In this document: positions 45,027 to 49,534 of the stretch, one piece after another
Position numbering within the stretch: the first letter of the stretch is position 1
Layout of the letters: the number at the start of each line of letters is the position of its first letter
Origin: UBA1014 sp964344035
GTDB taxonomy: Bacteria; SAR324; NAC60-12
Reading direction: 5' to 3'
Length of the DNA: 49,534 nucleotides
Assembly: GCA_964344035.1 (NCBI GenBank)
Contig: CAYFLK010000024.1
Location: forward strand, 1 to 49,534
Made by a program: the position numbers and the translations under genes
The notes under the pieces: model-generated
What the model was told of the DNA's origin: nothing
The model's input: the letters and a program-made list of their open reading frames with translations, nothing else
The model's database searches: none

Positions 45027-46277
45027 TCAAAGCATCGCCATTTCAAAAGGATAATTGGATTGCCGTTCCAATCCCTTTTCCTTCACGATAACCTGTTCTT
45101 CCAGTTTAACTCCCTCTCGACCACCTTCTTTGCCGATAAAGGATTCCACGCAAAGCACCATGCCCGGTTCAATAATGCCGTCATATCCTCGGGATTCAAA
45201 ATCCTGCCAATGTTTGATGTTTGGATACTCATCCGCCAGTCCGACTCCGTGAATCAGGCTTGAATATCGGTGAGAGAGATATTCGTCCGGAATCGGCCAG
45301 CATTTTTCTGAAACTTCCCGGAAACTCATGCCGGCTTTCAACACGGAGATATTGTGCTCAATCTGTTCGTATGCTTTCGAATAAAGACGACGCTGTTCGT
45401 CACTGGGTTTGTTTCCACAAACCCAGGCACGTGAAAAATCTGAACAGTACCCATAAGGGCCGATTAAGTCAGTGTCAAAACTGACCATATCACTTTTTTC
45501 AATCGGTCGCATCGAACACTCCCTAAACCAGGGATTTGTTCGTGGGCCTGAGGAAAGCAGGCGTGTTTCAATCCATTCTCCACCAAGTCGGATGTTTGTT
45601 TCATGCAATTTTGCCCAAAGAGCATTTTCAGTAATTCCGGGTTCTAGTGACTCACGCATTGAACTCACACTTGCTTCACAGACATTCATCGAGGCTTGCA
45701 TCAGCATCAGTTCTTCCGCAGATTTTACTGCCCGTGCGGTTTCAGTTATTTGTTCACCTTCAACAAGATCCAGTCCGGTTTCACGCAGCGCGTCACTTCC
45801 AACGTGGGAAAGACAGTCTATCGCCAAACGACGATTCCCACCTCCGTACTTTTTCATCAAATCGGCAATTTGCGCGGCGAACTCTTTGACAAATTCTTCT
45901 GCACGAGTTCCTGCCCCAAAAAAATAAAATGATGGCATAGTACGGTATTCGTCGATAGTAGGTATTTCCTCTGCAAGATGGGGATGGTTAGCGTAATCAA
46001 ACAGAACAACCGGCCCATCCAGAGAGACATACACACAACGGGTTTCGTAGTGAGAACACCAGACCTGCATATTGGTGGCATCCACCGCGTATCGTGTATT
46101 GATCTGATTAAAAAGCAGTAAGCCCGAAACATCATGTTCTTCCATTTTTGTGCGCAGGTGTCGCAAACGATATCGTCGTACTACATCCAGATCAACTGGT
46201 GCCTGTGAAAATTCCATCCCTCCATGCTGACGTGCTTCCTGTTTTGTCTTTACTGCTTGAATGGAGTTTAATGTCAT
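45027..46277 (-). CDS. dddP: DddP-type DMSP lyase (M24 fold)
   Basis: DddP cleaves dimethylsulfoniopropionate to dimethyl sulfide and acrylate. The 416-residue protein belongs to the M24 metallopeptidase fold. Its core, GGEWIETRLLSSGPRTNPWF followed by SFDTDLIGPYGYCSDFSRAW, matches DddP from roseobacters as I remember it. Expected metal ligands are present: D268, D270, D280, H343, E378 and E393. The catalytic Asp is D349 and a conserved Tyr is Y338. These keep the spacing of the characterised Ruegeria enzyme (offsets 27-28). A plain Xaa-Pro peptidase or ectoine hydrolase is the main alternative, but the block above favours DddP. Confidence 0.85.
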   Translation of the reverse strand: MTLNSIQAVKTKQEARQHGGMEFSQAPVDLDVVRRYRLRHLRTKMEEHDVSGLLLFNQINTRYAVDATNMQVWCSHYETRCVYVSLDGPVVLFDYANHPHLAEEIPTIDEYRTMPSFYFFGAGTRAEEFVKEFAAQIADLMKKYGGGNRRLAIDCLSHVGSDALRETGLDLVEGEQITETARAVKSAEELMLMQASMNVCEASVSSMRESLEPGITENALWAKLHETNIRLGGEWIETRLLSSGPRTNPWFRECSMRPIEKSDMVSFDTDLIGPYGYCSDFSRAWVCGNKPSDEQRRLYSKAYEQIEHNISVLKAGMSFREVSEKCWPIPDEYLSHRYSSLIHGVGLADEYPNIKHWQDFESRGYDGIIEPGMVLCVESFIGKEGGREGVKLEEQVIVKEKGLERQSNYPFEMAML

Positions 46278-46429
46278 GTTTTTTAATTCATCTACAGATT
46301 TAATAATAACTGGATTTAACCATGCGTATGGTTTACTGACTTACTAATTCACAAAAAACCTTACCCATCAGTTAAGTTAATCATTTAATTTTTTTCGGTT
46401 CATCATCTCCGTGAGGCACCCGATGTATC

Positions 46430-46564
46430 TCACACATTACTAAAAGGATCGGCAATTAAACAAATAGAGTGATTCGACAGCAAGGTGATTGCCACATTTG
46501 GAAAAACCAAATATGATATACGACTTGCTGATGCTGTTCCTCCAATAATTAGTATATTTGCGCT
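46430..46564 (-). pseudogene. Possible C-terminal remnant of a beta-lactamase-fold serine hydrolase
   Basis: One minus-strand frame reads ILIIGGTASASRISYLVFP then NVAITLLSNHSICLIAD before a TGA. The VAITLLSN pattern after a glycine-rich turn resembles the C-terminal strand region of class C beta-lactamase-like esterases. No upstream part of such a gene remains. The assignment is weak and could be chance in an AT-rich stretch. Confidence 0.22.
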
Positions 46565-46568
46565 TATG

Positions 46569-47009
46569 TTAGTTATTTAGTTTGTGGGCAAATACGTAGC
46601 CTATCTTCTTGTTTATTATTTCCCAATCCAGCATTGCTGAACTATATTTATCAAGTACTGCTATCAGTATGTTTGTCGCTTTCCAGCATATGAAGTACTC
46701 GGTCCATCAATACGGCATCGTACACATCAGTCAACTCATAGTCTGTAATATCAGCAACTACTCCTTTCACATCCAGCTTTTCATGAGAAGCTTGTTTCAG
46801 CATTTGTTTGATACCGGTTTGAGCTTTATCTACCCCCCAAACCGTATGTCCTTTTCGTGCAATAAAAATGCGTATCTGCCTTGCCCATAGCTCAAATCCA
46901 AAACAGACGCATGGTCTTTAATATAATGTTCGAAGAATTTAACAATTTGAGAAAATGGTTCTCCACAAATTTTAAGCTATTTTTGATATTCTTTATCATA
47001 ATTAACCAT
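46569..47009 (-). pseudogene. Decayed class I SAM-dependent methyltransferase
   Basis: Reading the minus strand from an ATG at 47009, the frame gives MVNYDKEYQK, a TAG stop at codon 11, then FSQIVKFFEHYIKDHASVLDLSYGQGRYAF-type motif I (VLDL.YGQGR). Restoring one T in the T5 run (46864-46868 on the plus strand as A5) continues as ARKGHTVWGVDKAQTGIKQM, VVADITDY and YDAVLMDRVLHML. A second shift near 46670 restores LIAVLDKYSSAMLDW and KIGYVFAHKLNN before TAA. The GQGR motif and layout resemble TehB-like methyltransferases. It begins 3 bases after the dehydrogenase stop, so it was once the next gene of that operon. Confidence 0.82.
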
Positions 47010-47012
47010 GCT

Positions 47013-49439
47013 TTATTGACGCATGTGTTCGCCTTTTGGGTCGAAAAGGGGCACTGACTGCAGTCTGGCAGAACAGTGTTCACCGAGTATATCAATTGAC
47101 CAACCTGTTACTTCGTCCGCTATATCCTTAGGTACATAACCCATTGCCACCGAAACCCCTGAGGCATGGGCATATCCTCCGGATGTGACCCAGCCTTTTA
47201 CTTCACCACCGTGCCAGATTGGCTCATCGCAGATGACGTCGGCATCTTTGGTCTCGACAACAAACGTACACAATCTCACTTTTCCGCCTTCCGCTTTTTC
47301 GCGTGCTGCGGCGCTCTTTCCGATAAAATCAGCTTGCTTTTCGAGGGCGACGAAATCCCCCAGTCCAGCCTCAAAAGGGCCGTATAGAGGTCGGTATTCT
47401 CTGGCCCATGAACCATAGTTTTTTTCCAAACGCAATGCATTCAATGCGCGCAGACCGAACAGGCGGATGCCGAATTCCTTTCCTTCCCGCAGCAGCAGTT
47501 CCATCACACTGCGTTGATATTCCGGAGCCATCCATAGTTCAAAGCCAAGGTCTCCGGTGTAACTCATCCGGTCCACTAAGCATGTAGCCATGCCGATATC
47601 CATTTCCCGTATATCCATGAACCGAAAGGCTTGCGGCGAGACATCGGAATCGGTGATTTTTGCAAGCAGTTCACGTGATTTTGGTCCGGCAATCGAAATG
47701 CCGACTGTTCCTGTTCCGTGAGGCGTTATCTCCACCGAACCGTCATCCGGTAGCTGCAGCTCGAACCAGCGCATGTGGTATTCCTCGGCAATTCCGGAAC
47801 CGGCGATGAAATACTCTTCTCCACCAAGGTTTGCAAGCGTGAAATCCCCGATCAGTTTTCCGCTTTCATTGAGCATCGGCGCGAGAGTCATTTTTCCTGG
47901 TTTCGGCATCCGGCATGTGAGCAGGCGGTCCAGCCATTCGGCTGCGCCATCGCCGAAGACAGAATACTTGGCGAATCCGGAAATCTCCAACAGTCCGACT
48001 CCTTCACGCACCGCTCTAACTTCTGCAGCAACGTGTTCAAAGTCGGTGGAGCGACGCCATGAAAACTCATCGCGGATGCCTTCAGGCGCAAACCACAGCG
48101 GCTGTTCCAGCCCGAAGGCTTCGCCCATTTGCGCGCCTGCGGAGAGCATGCGGTCATAAACCGGGGTCGTACGAAGGGGGCGTCCTGCGGGGAGTTCTTC
48201 ATTTGGAAAGCGGATAGAAAAACGGCGCGAGTAGTTTTCCCGCACCTTGGCATTTGTATATGAGAGCGTGGCCCAGTCGCCGTAACGGCTCACGTCCATG
48301 CCCCAAACGTCAAATCCCGGGTCGCCTTCGACCATCCAGTTGGTGAGCGCCAATCCAACCCCTCCACCCTGGCTGAACCCGGCCATCACGGCGCATGCGC
48401 ACCAGAAACCGGGAAGTCCACGTACAGGGCCGACAAGTGGGTTCCCGTCCGGGGCAAAGGTAAACGGCCCGTTTATGACTTTTTTGATTCCCGCATTTTC
48501 AAAGGCCGGGAAGTGTTGAAAGCCAACTTCCAGGGAAGGTGCAATCCGCTCCAAATCCGGGGGCAGCAGGTTTTGTCCAAAATCCCATGGAGTTTGCTTG
48601 GGCGCCCAGGGTCTGCAGTCCTTTTCGTATGTTCCCATCAGCATTCCCATTTGTTCCTGGCGCAGATACAGTTCACCATCAAAATCAACCGCGTGCGGGA
48701 TTTCATGCCCCTTTTCCTTGTTGAACGCGGCCACTTCCTGCATGTCTTCGGTCACCAGGTACATATGCTCCATGGCCAGCACCGGCAGTTCCAATCCTAC
48801 CATGCGTCCGACTTCACGTGCCCATAGTCCCCCGGCATTGACCACATGTTCCGTAAAAATTTCACCTTGCTCCGTGATCACCCGCCATCCACCTCGCTGA
48901 TCAAGCTGAAGGTCTGTGACCCGCGTTTCCTGGCAGATTTCAGCGCCGAATTTGCGCGCGGCCTTGGCATATGCCCAAGTGGTCCCAGAAGGATCCAAAT
49001 GACCTTCCATCGGGTCGTACAGCGCTCCCACAAAATAGTCGGGATTGATCAGTGGCATGATCTCCGCTGCTTCTATGGGACTGATGATTTCCGTATCCAT
49101 GCCGAGATACCTCCCCTTTGCATGGATACTTTTCATCCAGTCAAAACGTTCCGTAGTCGCCGCCAGCATGATGCCGCCTGACATGTGCAGCCCGATGTCC
49201 TGTCCGGACAGTTCCTCGATTTCGCGGTACAGTTCGATTGTGTATTGCTGGAGTTTCGCGACATTCGGGTCGCCGTTGATCGTGTGCATTCCGCCTGCAG
49301 CATGCCACGTCGAACCGGAGGTCAATTCCAAGCGTTCCAGCAGCAGCACGTCATTCCATCCTGATTTGGCAAGATGGTACAGCACGCTGCAGCCGACCAC
49401 GCCACCCCCGATGACAACGACATGTGTGTGAGATTTCAT
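47013..49439 (-). CDS. Dimethylglycine/sarcosine dehydrogenase-like FAD and tetrahydrofolate enzyme
   Basis: The 808-residue protein has the DMGDH/SARDH architecture. An N-terminal FAD oxidoreductase domain carries VVVIGGGVVGCSVLYHLAKSG and GSTWHAAGG, with His46 the expected covalent FAD site. The FAO_M linker follows, and then glycine-cleavage T-type domains (GFAKYSVFGDGAAEWLD, GTVGISIAGPKSRELL, YTGDLGFELWM, LRALNALRLEKNYGSWAREY). It oxidatively removes N-methyl groups and passes the one-carbon unit to tetrahydrofolate. The exact substrate (dimethylglycine, sarcosine or another N-methyl amine) cannot be fixed. The context with MttB and DddP fits methylated-osmolyte catabolism. Confidence 0.9.
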   Translation of the reverse strand: MKSHTHVVVIGGGVVGCSVLYHLAKSGWNDVLLLERLELTSGSTWHAAGGMHTINGDPNVAKLQQYTIELYREIEELSGQDIGLHMSGGIMLAATTERFDWMKSIHAKGRYLGMDTEIISPIEAAEIMPLINPDYFVGALYDPMEGHLDPSGTTWAYAKAARKFGAEICQETRVTDLQLDQRGGWRVITEQGEIFTEHVVNAGGLWAREVGRMVGLELPVLAMEHMYLVTEDMQEVAAFNKEKGHEIPHAVDFDGELYLRQEQMGMLMGTYEKDCRPWAPKQTPWDFGQNLLPPDLERIAPSLEVGFQHFPAFENAGIKKVINGPFTFAPDGNPLVGPVRGLPGFWCACAVMAGFSQGGGVGLALTNWMVEGDPGFDVWGMDVSRYGDWATLSYTNAKVRENYSRRFSIRFPNEELPAGRPLRTTPVYDRMLSAGAQMGEAFGLEQPLWFAPEGIRDEFSWRRSTDFEHVAAEVRAVREGVGLLEISGFAKYSVFGDGAAEWLDRLLTCRMPKPGKMTLAPMLNESGKLIGDFTLANLGGEEYFIAGSGIAEEYHMRWFELQLPDDGSVEITPHGTGTVGISIAGPKSRELLAKITDSDVSPQAFRFMDIREMDIGMATCLVDRMSYTGDLGFELWMAPEYQRSVMELLLREGKEFGIRLFGLRALNALRLEKNYGSWAREYRPLYGPFEAGLGDFVALEKQADFIGKSAAAREKAEGGKVRLCTFVVETKDADVICDEPIWHGGEVKGWVTSGGYAHASGVSVAMGYVPKDIADEVTGWSIDILGEHCSARLQSVPLFDPKGEHMRQ

Positions 49440-49459
49440 GTTGTTTTTCAGTTTTGTGC

Positions 49460-49509
49460 TTAGGTGTTCAGGCCCATTTAAGTAGGCTCTGTTCGAGTTA
49501 AGTGTTGAT
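49460..49509 (-). repeat. Right copy of near-terminal inverted repeat, upstream of the dehydrogenase
   Basis: The 27-base core at 49483-49509 is the inverted counterpart of 27-53 (both 12-base arms identical, spacer triplet different). Within this copy TTAGGTGTTCA (49460-49470) and TTAAGTGTTGA (49498-49508) are similar direct repeats 38 bases apart. They lie 20-70 bases upstream of the dehydrogenase start, where operator sites would be expected. Confidence 0.55.
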
Positions 49510-49534
49510 TATCCAGCAACACAGCTAAGATATG

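Noticed and set aside
46609..46890. Plus-strand frame of 93 codons
   Set aside because: It is antisense to the methyltransferase pseudogene, whose motifs read convincingly on the minus strand.

Overview
The window reads as a chromosomal segment of a Gram-negative, probably marine bacterium that gains energy from reduced sulfur. The main clues are a dissimilatory APS reductase/Qmo/ATP sulfurylase operon, a split F-type ATPase operon that opens with paired b' and b subunits (an order known from deltaproteobacterium-like lineages), a stand-alone PfaD enoyl reductase, and a block of genes for methylated osmolytes. This combination resembles SAR324-type or other deltaproteobacterium-like marine sulfur oxidisers. 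That placement is inference from gene content, not phylogeny. A run of 46 Ns and near-terminal inverted repeats suggest an assembled scaffold from a metagenome or single cell.

Layout. 0-5.7 kb (minus strand): a TPR lipoprotein, IMP dehydrogenase (guaB), ChaC gamma-glutamylcyclotransferase overlapping the nucleotide nucleosidase PpnN, and an FmdB zinc-ribbon protein. 5.8-11.8 kb (plus): the YejABEF-type peptide ABC transporter, with an intrinsic terminator between the binding protein and the permeases. It converges on ispF. 12.4-18.5 kb (plus): F1Fo ATPase genes b', b, delta, alpha, gamma, beta and epsilon; subunits a and c are not in the window. 18.5-22.2 kb: a Trm112-like protein, an unknown protein, a DUF368/PopT undecaprenyl-phosphate translocase and, on the opposite strand, PfaD.

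22.9-31.4 kb (plus): aprB-aprA-qmoA-qmoB-qmoC-sat followed by a small unknown gene. This machinery interconverts sulfite, APS and sulfate and exchanges electrons with the quinone pool. qmoC stops after about 229 residues, before most of the usual haem-b membrane domain, and its last codons lie in a palindromic CTAGA heptamer array. The same heptamer occurs as arrays downstream of atpG and atpC. 31.8-33.4 kb: a soluble histidine kinase and a single-domain response regulator.

33.5-40.8 kb (minus): a second peptide-type ABC transporter with a Tat-exported binding protein, two permeases, an embedded TPR-like gene and a fused double ATPase crossed by the assembly gap. 41.0-46.3 kb (minus): a close-packed cluster of a DddP-type DMSP lyase, an AspH-type 2OG oxygenase, a non-pyrrolysine MttB-family methyltransferase, a cytoplasmic PhnD-like protein and a membrane fatty-acid-desaturase-family protein. 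Beyond it are a decayed SAM methyltransferase and an 808-residue dimethylglycine/sarcosine dehydrogenase-like protein. Together these suggest import and breakdown of peptides or betaines, DMSP and N-methyl compounds alongside sulfur lithotrophy.
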